Origin: Zanthoxylum bungeanum
Taxonomy: Eukaryota > Streptophyta > Magnoliopsida > Sapindales > Rutaceae
Length of the DNA stretch: 64,000 nt
Direction: 5' to 3'
Assembly: GCA_019454045.1 (NCBI GenBank)
Contig: SKCR01007817.1
Location: 62,001-126,000 of the forward strand
Positions 1-12,337 of this stretch are shown here, piece after piece; position 1 is the first letter of the stretch; each line of letters starts with the position of its first letter. The notes under the pieces were generated by a model. It ran no database searches and had not been told where the DNA came from. It was given only the letters and a program-made list of their open reading frames with translations. The translations under genes were made by a program, and so were the position numbers.

Positions 1-448
1 CCAAACCGATATAGACAACTATAAGTCGCAATAAGGGTACATATTTTGTTTGACCGACGGAACATTGAGCTGGAAATCTTCCAAGAAAGATACTGTTGCC
101 GATTCAAGAACAAAAGTGAAATACATTGCTGCGACTGAGGCAGCAAAAGAAGCATTTTGGATTTATAAAATTCCTAAATGGATTATGAGTAGTTCTATTA
201 GCAGTTGAGCTGGGCTACAGCACAGGCTAAGAAACCACAGTCTCATCAATGATCCAAGTATGTACTTCGATGGTTTCATCTGATTCGTGAGATCATACAT
301 CGTGGCGATGTCAAGATTGAAAGATCATTTCAGATGATAACCTTGCAGATCCGCTGACGAAAGCGATATCTCAGCAAAAGTTTGAGTGACCCATATATAG
401 TTCAGGTCTTGGACACTTGAGTGATTGGCTATAGGCCAAGTGGGAGAT
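1..448 (+). pseudogene. Ty1/copia pol C-terminus (RNase H tail), broken
   Basis: This is the last part of a copia polyprotein whose body lies to the left of the window. The DNA aligns closely with 52785-53198 of the better preserved copia element further right, including the stretch encoding the end of RNase H and the DPLTKA-type tail (near 350). Several indels and stops break every frame, so nothing here could be translated whole. A purine-rich tract ending in GTGGGAGA lies directly before the LTR at 449 and matches the polypurine tract of the other copy. It is seen directly as the 3' end of a related element; the missing 5' portion cannot be judged. Confidence 0.85.
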
Positions 449-2362
449 TGTTGGACAATTATGACACATAGCATCACTATTTGTAAAAGACATGGTGTTT
501 TGTACAAATTAACTATGTGGCAAAGGAAATTGCTCTTTTATCATTTTCTAATTGGATTACTTGGATATATAAATAATAAAAGTCCATATGATTAGTACCA
601 GATTAATAAGATATGAGACATTATTAATCCACGAAAGGTTTAAGTATTAAATATCCCTAGTCGTAGTATTTTCGAGATTGGACATCGATAATGCGGAATA
701 GGCTAGTATTACACTTGTGCACGTTATGGAAGCTTAACGACATAGTTCCATATATTTAAGTATTGGATACTTATGTAAGTGTGATAGAAGGTTCTATTAG
801 CCGTTGGACCGGGAATAGCTTCGCTCTGGATAGACCCTTCAGAATCTCATTGGTTGTGTCTATGGGAATCCGAATCAGAGTAGGTGTATATGGTCTTAAC
901 CTGAGACTTGCATCGCTAATACTTGCGACAATCAGTATACTTTTGTTTTGGTCGTCCGGAGCTTTAACAGGTTCTGTGTACGCCTCTTCTGGGTATATTG
1001 AGAATCGTAGTGTATTGGGTGTGATGTCAAGATGGAAGTATTACTTCAGTCATATGGAGATGATGATCACGCAGGGATACTGAACTAGTACTCTTAAATG
1101 CTGCAGCTATCGGGATAATATAACTAGGTCATGATTATCCGATTACAGAGACTAGTTGGTAGTGATCCGATATATGATTCGTACAAGGTAGACACAATTC
1201 CAGCCCCAGGCCTAGCATGTGACATTGATACTGGATTGTATTACGCAATACATTGTATACTACGCCTCATAAAGATTATATATTCTTTGTTGAATATTTC
1301 TGGAGAATTGGGTAGGCACAGTGCTTTGCTAGAAGCCAACCATGTCTTGTAAATCGGTAAGAACGTGGTACTGGGTACGGACGTGTTAGGATAGTCCGAT
1401 GACCGTATTTACTGCCAACATATCCATGGATCTCTTGGGTCGCTTCCCAAATATTCACCAATGACATTTGACTCGAACAGAATTAATCTGGGATTAATTA
1501 TGAGAGAGAAAATTAATCTGGGATTAATTACGGCAAGAATTAATCTGGGATTAATTATGAAAGAGAAAATTAATCTGGGATTAATTGCGGTAAGAATTAA
1601 TCTGTGATTAATTCATCTATAAGAGAGAACGCGATTAATTTGGAATTAATCGGCAAAGTAAATTTAATAGTTAAATTTTATTTTACTATTTAATTTATTT
1701 AATTGGGCTAAATTAATATATTGGATATATTAAATTGAAATTGGATTTCAATACGGAATTAAAATTGGATTTTAATTCAAGCGAACGAATTATTTTAGAA
1801 TTAATTCGTAAGTGACTTTCGTAATAATTTTGCGAGGCATTATTATTTAATTAAATTGGATTTAATTACGTCGCGACGGAAAATTTGTTTAATCGGATTA
1901 AACGAACCCGGGCTCAAAATGTGTTGTGTGCATCACTAGTCATTTGTTGATGTAAGTGGTTGAATGCATTTAATGCATATTTCTTCCAACACACTTAAGT
2001 TTTGTTTTTGGAAAATATAAAAGATTAAGTGGTTCTTGGAAAACACACAAGTATTGTTAGACATTACTATTCACATCTCTCTCTCTCTCTTCTCCACCCT
2101 CCATGGCCGATCACTTCCTCTCTTCCCTTTGAATTTTTTTTGCAAAAAATTCATCAAAGTTAGCACTTTGGGAGTCAAAAGAATGTGATAGGGAAACTCA
2201 CCCTTGAGTTTAGAATTCAAAAGAAAGCTTGGAGCTTCCAACAAATTTAAAGAAAGTTTTGAATCTCATCCAATCAATGTAAGTTTTTTCTGTAAACTTT
2301 CTTGAATTATTCACACTTGAATCATGTTTAGGATCCTTGGGCAAGTCTTAAAGACACTAACA
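449..2362 (+). repeat. Copia LTR (copy A, 3' LTR)
   Basis: It begins TGTTGGACAATTATGAC and ends near ...CTAACA, about 1.91 kb. It is homologous over its length to the LTR pair at 45149-47084 and 53200-55146, but more diverged. The start is sharp because it follows the polypurine tract; the end is placed by alignment with the conserved TTAGAAACTCAACA terminus of the other copies and may be off by a few bases. The block at about 1485-1620 contains repeated AATTAATCTGGGATTAATT units that are fewer in the other LTRs. Confidence 0.85.
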
Positions 2363-2529
2363 GCCCCCAAATCTCTCATCAAAATGGGCATTGTGATGGG
2401 AAAACCACCTGATCCTTCTCCCAAAATAGAAACGAGGGGTCACCGAAACTTAACGGGGAGAAGTAAGGGCCATAGCGCACCAGGGACTGAAGACCATCCT
2501 TGTTAACCACCTTGTTGATATGAATAGCC

Positions 2530-3455
2530 TCATTCCCCGTTGGGGCCATAAACTGATGCAAGAATTTGACCTTCTTTTTGGCAGTTCAGGGCAATGGGAA
2601 TGTATACAGCACCATAAGCTGGAAAGAGAAGAAAAAATAAAAACATAGTAGACCCTACAATGGCAAAAAATGCGTGAACTTTAGACTTAGAAACAACAAT
2701 TGACAAAATACCTTGGTTCATCGATAGTCGCAAAGGAAAGATGACATGGTCGACAAAGTCGGTATGTCTGTTGCCGGTCACCATTAGCATACCCTTAGAA
2801 GACCAATCCTTGTCTGAGGTAGGTAACATTGTGAACATAATTATTGGCTTTCGGGGCGTAAAGGTGTACATGTTTATGCCACCGGCGGACCCAGCCTTAG
2901 TCAGGTAGAAAAAATAGAAGAAATGGGGAATGATGAGGCATGATTCGTTGACCAAGGAAAAATAATGAAATCCATGACACACCTAAGGCGGTTCGGGGTT
3001 AGCTGCATTAGATGCAAGTTGCAAAGCACACAGATGTAGTGGAGTAGAGAATGAAGGGGTAACCAAAGAATCTGAAAGTGATACTCCCTTAGAACAACAC
3101 CACCACGAGGGACAATAGCGGGGTTAATTTCCCAGTGGGATGCGCTTTTAGGGAGATTCTGTAAGTAGACGTCTTGAGGAACGTCAGTGTCCTCCATAAG
3201 GGTGCTTAATCTTGTCATCAGAAGAAGATAAAGAGGCCATGGTAGCAGAAGAGTTGTGAGCTCGGATTTGGAAGAGAAACTACTGGATGGAAACATTTTC
3301 GCAAGAGAATGGACCGTAAGGGTTTTAAATTTGAAACTTTGAACTAATGAAAGTTGACATAGACTATCAAATCGATATTTATGTGATATGACCGTTGACA
3401 TTCCAATGAGGTAAGCAATAAGCCTATGGCACCAAAAAGTCCACTTGAGGCCCAA
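2530..3455 (-). pseudogene. Remnant of a putative gypsy-type transposon protein (Transposase_28-like)
   Basis: Two overlapping antisense frames (3455-2901 and 2982-2530) read as one protein broken by a frameshift near 2940. Characteristic pieces are PRGGVVLRE, a PLHSLLHYI segment followed by QLTPNRLRCVMDFIIF, and further on FTPRKPI...LPTSDKDWSSKGMLMV. These match the pattern I know from the plant family annotated as putative gypsy-type transposon / Transposase_28 (PRGG, hydrophobic PLHPF, QLTPN, LPTSNKGW blocks). The protein is normally the N-terminal part of a larger retroelement product. No RT or integrase lies next to it, so this is a truncated relic. Family assignment is from motif memory, not a search. 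Confidence 0.55.
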
Positions 3456-4186
3456 CTTTGAATTGATTTGTTCCTACCATTTCTTCAAAATGAAGCAAAC
3501 AAAATGGGGAACTGTTTGGAGAGAAATCTGGAGCATGACACATGGCCAAACACACACTAAAGGGGATCCAGAGCTATCGTCCGGATCTGATTTTAATATA
3601 TTCTCAAAGTCTGATTACAGGACCTCCTACAGAATCTAGTTTCGAAGGCCCGTCTCCAGGATTTGATCCAGAAGCTTCTTTTAGGGTCTAAAGCCAGGAC
3701 CTTCATTCAGAACCTGGATTTTAGGACCCTTTAACAGGGTCTCCGCCTCAGACCCACCACCAGAAAGGTAAGCAAAGATCATGCGAGGATTAAACTCGAG
3801 ATATCAGCTCCTTGATGACACGAATCTTCTAAATAAGGAATTAGACAACCAATTAACTACTTTCTGTTTTTTTAAGCTGGACACTCATCTAGAATATGGG
3901 AGTTCCGAGATTTTAGGGAGTGAACTAGTTAGTGGGAAACGTGAATAGAGTGTAACCGCTGTCGATTTATTTTTCTTGTAATGAGATATTATAAATAGTG
4001 CAAGAAACCACATAGGAAGGGATCGATCTTTTGAGATTCAAGCAATAGCATAACATTCTTTACCAACTTCTATATTTTTCTTTTAATATTATTATTTGTA
4101 AAGTTCTACTGCACAAACATATTTTAATGACCAAAATGATTAATTCAAACCTAGAACTTTCATCATCATGATCAAGATAGTGGCAT

Positions 4187-4209
4187 AATATATATATATA
4201 TATATATAT
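4187..4209. repeat. (TA)n microsatellite
   Basis: Uninterrupted alternating TA in AT-rich intergenic sequence. Confidence 0.9.
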
Positions 4210-4287
4210 TTTACTTGGATGCATTTTCATAATGCTTTATTTCAGATTTATTTCAAAAGGCTTATTTCAGATTTATATTTTTGAAAG

Positions 4288-4291
<4 letters not shown>

Positions 4292-4319
<28 letters not shown>
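4292..4319. repeat. Poly-T run, 28 bases
   Basis: Single homopolymer of T (poly-A on the minus strand). It could be the tail of a minus-strand retroposon, but no LINE or SINE body was recognised next to it. Confidence 0.9.
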
Positions 4320-4325
<6 letters not shown>

Positions 4326-4847
4326 GGGGAAACATTCTTCAGTTGTGATGCTTGAATCCGTAGCAATATAAACTACGTTAGATTCACTTTGCGTAGCATT
4401 ATGTGACGCACTGAAAAGAAATACTAATTACCTATAATTTAAATTTGTCCACAAGGGTAAAAGGGAAAACAAAGTAGGTCAACATATAATTAAATTATGA
4501 TATTTTTTAAGAAATTAGGACTAAATACAAAACTAATTAGGAGTTTGTCTTTTATAATAATATGTGGTGGTAGATTGAACTAAATAAACATATTTTTTCT
4601 ATTAAAATAAATCAATGAGGATGATTGAATAGATATGGAAAATAGTTTAAAACAAATGTCATACAACGTAAGGAATAATCATATAAATATTATCAAAATC
4701 GAAATGTTTGTGTAATATGTTGTGAAACTCTTCATATATGGCTTGCATCGAATGCATGTGAAAGTTTAATACAAAGCCAGCATATGTACCGGGTAAAGAA
4801 GACATAATCAGATTTCAGCCTATCTTTTCATCTATCATAATGTTCTG

Positions 4848-5123
4848 TCATTCCAAATATCGGATCTGGTCAATCATGTTCAAAACATGAATGCTAACCG
4901 TTCTTTCATCTTTGAGCATAGCGTGAAACAATTCCTTAGACCTCTGATATATCTGAATTTCTTGATTTGCGTCGAACAGCTCATTGAGTGTTCTCATAAT
5001 GCTCCAATTATCATTTGGTACATCTATGTATTGTCGAAGCAAATCAGGAAAATTTTCGACAGACATTAGATTGAGTGTAACATACCTTAATCTTTCTGAC
5101 TCAAATATGAGGCGATTGTTCAT
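4848..5123 (-). pseudogene. Copia Gag (UBN2-like) fragment
   Basis: A 91-codon antisense frame contains the pattern LNELFDANQEIQIYQRSKELF followed by HVLNMIDQIRYLE. This is the middle of copia Gag: the RNA-capsid region where 'LF' and 'HV..MI' blocks are conserved, comparable to LQKKLFRSRM...HHVSQMIAEIEQL in the copia element at 49278-50256. N-terminal and zinc-knuckle parts are missing, and no LTR or pol lies nearby in the same orientation. It is an isolated truncated relic. Confidence 0.6.
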
Positions 5124-5635
5124 CTCCTACTCTAAGTAGTTCGAGGCTCCTTTCAATTTATTGGAATCAAAAAGTCGCGCTAAGGGATTTGCGGCAGCTT
5201 CTTACAAGACAACAATCAAGATTGGTTCAATAAGGACCGAAATACAAATACCATAAACTTGAATAAGTTATAATAGGAAATTAATAAAATTGATAAAGTA
5301 AAAAATGAGACCAGAGAAATCAAAAACTTGAGTGCATATAATATTTATAAAAATAAAGAGGCCAAAAGAAAAAAAATAATTATACGCCGAAATTTATAAA
5401 ATTTTATTCTAGACCGTTATTTTTCATTTTTTTTTTATGTCTAGGTGGCAAGGCAGTAAGGGCAAATTACCGCCCTCACTTCTTAAAATTTGAACTTGAA
5501 TAGTCAAAAAAAAAAAAAAAAAAAACCGTACTGCTTCTTTAAAATTTGTCTAAAGACAGACGAAAGTACAGGTTAATATTATAGTAACTATTGTTTTTTC
5601 TGTTGAACAATTTTTCAACATGCCCTTCCATAAAG
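5124..5635. other. Non-coding spacer
   Basis: No gene seen. It holds a 20-base A run at 5506-5525. Its right edge is the TAATA target duplication of the gypsy element that starts at 5641. Confidence 0.6.
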
Positions 5636-5640
5636 TAATA

Positions 5641-6623
5641 TGTTGATGGTGGTTTTCTAGCCCGTTCAAATATCAAGGAGTGGCAGAAGGGGCGAATTCT
5701 CGAAAGGACTGGATTTGTTGATGATGAGGCAGGTTGGTATGCCGACCCGACTTAATGAAGTGATGGATTTGGGGATATTTGAAAATTTATAGAAACCGAC
5801 ACGAGGGGCTTTATCATCAGAGCCCGACCCGGTTGAAAAAGTTGAGCAGAGCTTTGAGGAGTATCATCCACCTCGGGAACCCGACCCGCTTGTGTGACTA
5901 CAGGTCGACCTGTGCAGAGGTTATATGACGTATGCCCTAAGACGAGAAGATGTCATTCTAGAAGGCTAATGATGACGAGGTAAAGGCAATGGTTATCATT
6001 GGAAGTAGCCACTGCCAGCAGTCATAGGCCAGTGCAGTGGCAGGGAGGTGGCAGAGCAGAGTCGCCATAGACCGGGACAGTGACAGTGAAATGGGCTAAT
6101 CTGATTGGCCAATTTGTGGATAGTTGAGGAAAGTTATGGCGACAATAATAGCAAAATGACAGGGGTTGACGTCATTGGCGGTGGAATAATGAATTTGGAA
6201 GCATATATAAATCGATTGAAAATTCAGATTCAAGGGTTATAAAATTTCGCATCCCACAACTTGTAAAGAGCTAAGAGCTTAAAAACTAGTGATAGAGAAG
6301 AAAAGGTGGTCGATTATCTGACCTAGTGAGTGAATTGTATCGGGCTAGTGTAAGACCCGATGTGTATTAACACAAAGAAAATATATTTTCCCATTGTAGC
6401 ACGGGTCGGTCTTGACCCCGAGCGAGAAATAATACACTCACTTTCTCCCATGGACGTAGATTAGAACCACTATTTGTCGAACCATGTAAACTCTGTGTTT
6501 ATATTATTTGTCTGCTAAGTTTGAATTGGTTCCCCACTAACCAAACAAATTCACAGTTAAATGAGATTTATTCGAGGGATTAATTTCTCATATTTCCCTT
6601 AGAATGAAAAACGAACGTCAACA
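5641..6623 (+). repeat. 5' LTR of the gypsy element
   Basis: Starts TGTTGATGG and ends GAACGTCAACA. It aligns end to end with 14148-15128. Shared landmarks include GGTTGGTATGCCGACC, CACCTCGGGAACCCGACCCG and TATATAAA followed by the ACTTGTAAAGAGCTAA leader. Confidence 0.92.
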
Positions 6624-6625
6624 GT

Positions 6626-6643
6626 TGGCGCCGTCTATGGGGA
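6626..6643 (+). other. Primer binding site, tRNA-Asp-like (degenerate)
   Basis: TGGCGCCGTCTATGGGGA lies two bases after the LTR. The first nine bases match the complement of the plant tRNA-Asp 3' end (as in TGGCGCCGTTGCCGGGGA); the rest deviates. Confidence 0.75.
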
Positions 6644-6723
6644 TTAATATAAAAAAATAGAAAACACACTAAGACGATGGTATGAGACAGAACTCATAGA
6701 GTTCTGGAGGCCTCAACGGCGGA

Positions 6724-7960
6724 ATGATAGAAGAGAACCTAGGGTTGGAAAGGGAGAAAGCCCGGAAGGAAAGAGAGGCAACTCAGGCTTTCATGGAAAC
6801 CATGATGAGGAAGATTGAGAGGTTGGAGAGAAAGGCAGAAGAACAGAGACAAGCGGGGCCCATTAAAAAGAGAGAAGAGATTGCTAGTGGGAAGAGAGTA
6901 GCTAGAGTGGAACGGGATTGAGAAACAAGGAGAAAGAGCGCTCATAAGTTGAGATCGGTGGTTGTGGCCAGTGCATCACCAATAGAAGAGCCTCATTAGG
7001 GATATGATGACATGCAAACTTCGGAGTCATCCAGTGACAGCCCCTATTTTAGGGAGAGTAACCAAGGGCATCACTAGGAACGGGGGAGTAGAACTCCAAG
7101 GGGCAAAAGATATCACGTGCGGAGAAGTGTGTACGTTGAAGCCTTCGGCCGAGGGCATGAGAACACTGAGAGCCACTTGAGGGACTGGTTCCAAAATGAG
7201 ATGAAGAAGTATGAGATAAACAATCGAAGATGTGCTCAGGATGATCAAGATATGGAGACAGCGTCTCCTTTCACTAAGGAGGTGTTGGAATTGGTGATCC
7301 CGATGAGGTTCTCCATATCTGCGATTGACATCTACAAGGGTATTAAAAACCCCAAGTCCTATGTTGAAAGATTCATCTTACTAATTGAGGTCCAAGGCAT
7401 GGTCATGGAAGCAGTCTGCAAGATTTTCCCGTTGACCTTGAGAGGACCAGCCAGCTTATGATTCAGAAACTTAACACCGAGGAGTCTCAATAGCTTCTTC
7501 TAGTTGAGGAGATCATTTGTGCGCCACTTTAAAGGGCATGCGTGTCAAGGAAGATGGTCATGTCGTTAAGGAAGATGAAACAACATGATGTTGAGCCGTT
7601 GAAAAGTTTCATCAACAGATACCACGGCTTGGTACTAAAGGTCGAAGCTTACGAGTCCCCATAAGCGTTATAGATTTTTAAAAATGCCTTAAAGGTTAAG
7701 AGATTGCAGTCCCACCTTAGGATTCAGGAAGTTCCAGACTATACAACAGTTTTGGAACAAGCTAAGAGGTTTGTGTTGTTAGAGGATGAGGAGAAGATAA
7801 CCCGATGAGCTCAGGAAAAGAAAGGGTCGAGGCAAGAAATCCGTCGAGATGGTGACGGCGGATGGAGGGAATCGGGCCTGATAAGGCAGGAGTTCAGGCC
7901 CATAACTCAGGGTAACGATACCGATAAGAGGCTTGCAATCCAAGTTGCGTATGTTACGAG
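6724..7960 (+). pseudogene. Ty3/gypsy Gag, degenerate
   Basis: The first intact stretch (6724-6921) is a highly charged helix (MIEENLGLEREKARKERE...) likely to form a coiled coil, as is usual at the Gag N-terminus of Tat/Retand-type gypsy elements. A second stretch (7117-7461) contains the capsid pattern RFSISAID...KNPKSYVERF and FPLTLRGPAS, the retrotrans_gag core. Beyond 7461 the reading continues in broken frames (LKRLQSHLR-like, then an RRD-rich tail) to about 7960. Multiple stops and frameshifts are present, so it is not functional. Confidence 0.75.
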
Positions 7961-8335
7961 GGCTCGGCTTACACGGCCCTCAACACGCCATTACTTTAGA
8001 TAGCTCGGGAAATACAAGACTAATAGCTGCTGACAAAGTCCGACCCGAGAAGGTTTCTGGTATAGAAGAGAGACAACAGATCGTATTGCTCTCATGATAA
8101 TATAAGGGGAAATGCTACAAAGAGCTGCAGATATTTGCAGGAGAAAATGTAATACATGGTAAGAAATAGATACCTTCAGGAATATATCGACCACGATGCC
8201 ATGAAAGCGAGGCAGCGCCAGTAGAATAGGTTATTAGGTCGGGTGCCTATCACCTGAAGCAGTTGGATGACACCCGGCTCAGAAAGCCATGGAACATGGA
8301 GGTTTAACGGGAGCGTTGTCGATACAGCTTCTCTT
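7961..8335 (+). pseudogene. Gypsy pol 3' end (post-integrase tail)
   Basis: Around 8240-8320 the plus strand reads, across stops, GAYHLKQLDDTRLRKPWNMEV. This matches the conserved end of gypsy pol (GAY.L..LDG....WN...L). Everything between Gag and this tail is absent, so the element lost most of pol by internal deletion. A segment near 7964-7999 (CTTACACGGCCCTCAACACG...) is repeated at 9826-9859. Recognition depends on one short motif in a degraded sequence. Confidence 0.5.
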
Positions 8336-9857
8336 GAAATGACCCATAAAGATTTGTAAGATGGGCAATAGATCCTTGAAATGCAAGTAAAATTTTTCCG
8401 TTCTTTATAAATTGCTCGCACTTTTACTCGTTTGCTATTTATTGATACAGAAAGACTTGCTTGATATTTCCTGAAAATACTCATGATCGGCATAGATAAA
8501 AGGTGCAATGAGATTTATGGAACACAAGTACCCATGTGGCATACAATCAACAAGTGTCGCGGGCCGAAACGTCAGTAACCAATGACTTGCACCTCCCAAG
8601 CGTCAGTAAAAAAGTGAAAAATGATTTGCAGAAAGCGCGCACCCCCGTTGAACACCAACCCTAGTGTCATTATCAAACACCCTAGGCCGGAACGTGAGTA
8701 CCCGATTTTTTTCACATTCGAAGACCGAAGATATTGAAGAATTATGTGGCGATTGGCTTCTCGAGTATCCATAGCATACTTGGCGGAGGGTCGATGTGGC
8801 GTTTATGTAGGAAACACTTTCCTTACGTAGCGGAAACGTCTTAGACACACGGATCGGACTTGAAAAAATTTTATGCCCTTCCCACCAAGTGGTCGAATCT
8901 GACCAGCAGCAGCACTGAAATTTTGTTTTTGTTTTGGACAAAAATTCAGCCCCGAAACAGTCCCCAAATAGAAATACAAAAACTAGACTGTTTTGAACAC
9001 AAGATGTGCACAAAACACAACCAAACCAGTCCCAAATTTACGTTATCTACAATGATGATTTCAGGTCTAATTTTTCAAATAAAAACAGCCCAAGACATCC
9101 CAAAAGACCCCTATGTGTTTCCCAAAAATTCCGGATTGATATGAGATCAAACCGAGCCCCGAAATACCCAAAAAAGTACTCGATAGTGAGCAGAAAATCA
9201 CTCCACTGCCGTGAGTCTGAGGAGGAGAAAATAAGATGAATAAATATTGGTTCAACACCATAAAGTCTTTCGAGCTATGTCTCACAAAAAACGGAAAGTA
9301 GTGTGGGCTACACTCACAAGTTAAATCCCTAAACTATTTAGAGATTAATGTCATACGACAACTTTTTTTCTTTTGATTTTTGTTTTTCTTTTATTTTCTC
9401 AACAACTTGAGAGGATTTAGAGAAGGAGAAGATGGAGGCTAGGGTTAGAGAATGAGTGATTTCCAAAAAGAAAATCCAATTTTCTTTTATATCAAGGATA
9501 ATTAATTTCCAAAATTACAAAAATAAAAAGGTGTAATTACTTTTCATAAAGTGTAATTACTAAAACCATTCAAAAGCTTTCCAAAAACTATTTTTGGAAT
9601 CTCAAAAATCATATCTATATTTATTAAATTATATAAATAATATAATTTAATAATATACAATTAATAATCATCAAATAATTATTTTAAAACTATATACTAA
9701 CTTTTTAATATATAGTATCAAGTGTGACATATCAATATTATTAATCATATTAATAATATTTATACATATGTGAGTATATAATTGGACTATCCAATTATAC
9801 TACATCTGCTATAATATATCGAGCTTACACGGCCCTCAACACTCCATTACTTTAGAG
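8336..9857. other. Unassigned interior sequence
   Basis: No gene recognised. 8336-8760 resembles the 3' untranslated part of the gypsy element. 9360-9820 is very AT-rich. A near-copy of 7964-7999 occurs at its right end (9826-9859), so 8000-9825 is bracketed by a direct repeat. Short open frames here have no recognisable domain. Confidence 0.4.
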
Positions 9858-10519
9858 GTTCAAATTTTTCGCTACATGGATTGAAGATGTTAAAAAAAAA
9901 GAGAAAGATATCTGAAATCCGAGTAATTAAGTCTGTAAGGGTGTTTTAACACCTAGTGCCCTAAAGCCAACTGGCTTGGGAGTCACTGGCCCAAAGCTCG
10001 CTACATGGATTGAAGATATTGTAAATAAAAAAAATCAGAAAACATTCCATTGCTAAAAATGTGTGAATTTTGATATAACTTTAGGACAAAAATATTTCTC
10101 TCTTTTCAACTAAATTTATGAATATTGTGGGCACAATGAGATGATTAATACCTTGTCGGTTGTGTATATGGAGAATGGTATAAATAATCGGAGAATTTAC
10201 TTATTTGGTAATATAGAAAGAAATAAAACAACTATTAACTTGGATAAGAAGTTTCACTTGTTTAGTCACTAACTTGTTTATTCTCTTTTCTTTTGTCTTT
10301 TTACTTTTGTGTGTATTAGATTGACGTTTGTGGGTATCGTCACTGTAAGCCCTCATGAGACTACAACTCGTCCACTAGGGACACTTAGGGGTTTAAAGGC
10401 TTGTTGCATACGCTAAATACAACCGTGATTCCTACAAAAGTGGCTTAGTTTAAAGTTGTGTATTGTATTTTATTTTGTTATTTTACTCGAGGACTAGCAA
10501 AATATTAGGTTTGGGGGTG

Positions 10520-12337
10520 TGATAAGCGGAAAATATATCAATATTTACTGTCCATTTGACTTAATATTTTGTATAGTTTCTTGAGGTTTTTGAATATTTT
10601 GATGTGATTTGAGTATTTTATAGATAAATAAGGTTTCAGGACTCACTAGAATCAAATTGGGGCCAAAACAGCGAAAACCAGACAAAAACGGCAAAATCAT
10701 CATTTTGGCGTCGCGACCGCTAATGTGCACCGGACACGTGTCAAAATCATAGAAACTTGCTAACATGCGCCTGCCATGTGTCAACATCACATCATTCTTG
10801 CTAACGTGCGCCGGACACGTGTCATCATCACATGCTACCGACAATACACATCATTACTGACATCAGCGTTGCGACGTGCATAACCTTACGCATCGCGACG
10901 CCGAGCCAATAATTCTGTCGACAGCCACGTGTCATCATCTCCGTAAAGCAAATGCCACGTGTCACCAATCAACGGCGAGTTGCGATGCATAATGTTCCAC
11001 GTGTCGCGACGCGCAGGACCAAACTTTGGCTATAAATTGAGGCCGAAATCAGAAGGAAAATTCAAACATTCTTCTGTGTATTTCCTTAAGAATACTAAGA
11101 AGATTGTATCTTGTTTGGTTATTTACAGTTTTCTGTATTTAATTTTTTTATTTTATGCAATAGTTCTTTCTTTACTTTACTTTTCAGTCTTTATTTTTAA
11201 GTATGATGAGGTAACTCCCCTCTGCTGGGGGTGAAATGTTAAACTTTTATTACTAATATTTAAATTAATCTCCCTTAATTATAATATATAAACTATTTTA
11301 AAACCTGATTTAATGGGATACCGCCTTTATAATCGGTTGGATTTAATTAAATTGATTTTAACCTGACTAAATTGGATATCGCCTTTATGGTCGGTTGGAA
11401 TTAATCATAAATCTGACTTAATCAGGATACCGCCTATATGGACGGTTGGTAATGTCATGTAAAATTTATATATTATAATAAGAGAGATATCTAAAATAGA
11501 AGTAATAAAAGTGGATCCTCTAACCTCAGTATTTTCTTTATTGCTTTATTTACCTTTTTAATTTCAAGCTTTACTTTATGTCATTTACTTTATTATGTCT
11601 TTACTAGTCATAGATATGTGTTGTAACTAAATACCATATCTGGAGTTGTGATGAATTCCAATATCACCGGTTTATAATGGGTTATTTTACGTTTTGGGTA
11701 ATATAAAGGTTTATTTATTGAGCCTTAAGCTTAATGCTTATTGTTAACCGGCCATTAATAAGATGATTTGGTAAACTTAAAATGAACTTGGAAAAAGGAT
11801 TTTAGGTTTCAGCCTAGACTCAATAGCTCACGATCTCACCTAGGGGCAAGAGACTCTGAGGTAGATTTCCTTACAGGATAGAAATATACCTGTCGGGCGG
11901 GGGTAGCCATAATTGGAACCTAATCTTAAGTAATTCAGGTAATTTGGTTGACATAGGAATATGATTAATTGGGTTATACTGTGTGTTTGCATCTGACCAT
12001 CGGAAGAGGCTTTTACTTAAATTTGTGTTCCAGGCTAATAAACCGATGTATTGCAAAAACATGAGATAACTACTTCATCTTTAAAAGATATTGGAATGAT
12101 TCACAACCCTAGATAGTTTAATAATATTGAATTTCCATTTCATTTACTTTCACACTGTTTCATTTACTTGTTTTAGCTTTAAATCACCATACAATCAAAC
12201 AACCAATCTATTAGATACTCGTAAATATTTGACTTCATAAATTAATAGCTTAGGTATTAAGTCCTTGTGGGATAGATACATTTTATACTACTTGAGCGAT
12301 ACGTGCGCTTGCGTTACATGAGTGATTTCACCGATCA
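10520..12337 (+). repeat. Athila-like LTR
   Basis: About 1.8 kb, TG...CA bounded. It shares with the LTRs at 31326, 37373 and 30981/39506 the same architecture: TTGACTTAATATTTTGTATAG near the start, CACGTG array, TCGCGACG palindromes, TATAAATTGAGGCC, three GGATACCGCCT...GGTTGG units (11330-11450), and the terminal GATACGTGCGCTTGCGTTAC. Confidence 0.8.
10735..11038 (+). promoter_or_regulatory. LTR U3 promoter: five G-boxes and a TATA box
   Basis: CACGTG occurs at 10735, 10816, 10926, 10956 and 10998, mostly as GACACGTGTC or CCACGTGTC. TATAAATT lies at 11031-11038 and a TCGCGACGCG palindrome between the last G-box and the TATA. CACGTGTC/CACGTGGC is the classic plant G-box/ABRE core bound by bZIP and bHLH factors. 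That this LTR responds to them is inference. Confidence 0.6.

Larger units (their letters stand above)
3456..4847. other. Non-coding stretch with simple repeats
   Basis: No supported gene. It contains a degenerate run of related short phrases (GGACCT/GGATCT with CAGAA) at about 3560-3770. A TATAAATAG box near 3989 is followed by a leader-like sequence reminiscent of an LTR U3/R boundary, but no paired LTR is present. There is a TA microsatellite at 4187-4209 and a 28-base T run at 4292-4319. Confidence 0.5.
9858..12337 (+). mobile_element. Athila-like 3' fragment: 3' UTR, polypurine tract and LTR
   Basis: 9858-10519 is the reverse-complement counterpart of 33495-34290 in the element at 31326-39500. 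It includes the block with GTGTTTTAACACC and CCCTAAAGCCAACTGG and a polypurine tract GGTTTGGGGGTG directly before an LTR beginning TGATAAGCGG (10520). The LTR ends ...CACCGATCA at 12337. No coding region is attached. The 5' part of this element is missing, so it is a truncated copy inside the gypsy element. Confidence 0.75.

Noticed and set aside
763..1352. Small frames in the copia LTR, recurring at 45390-46161 and 53407-54115
   Set aside because: They recur only because the LTR is repeated; frames and lengths differ between copies and no domain is visible.
4292..4319. Poly-T as the tail of a LINE or SINE
   Set aside because: No RT, endonuclease, A/B box or target duplication was found beside it.
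8176..9285. Cluster of 66-136 codon frames on both strands
   Set aside because: Mutually overlapping, no recognisable domain, inside decayed retroelement sequence.
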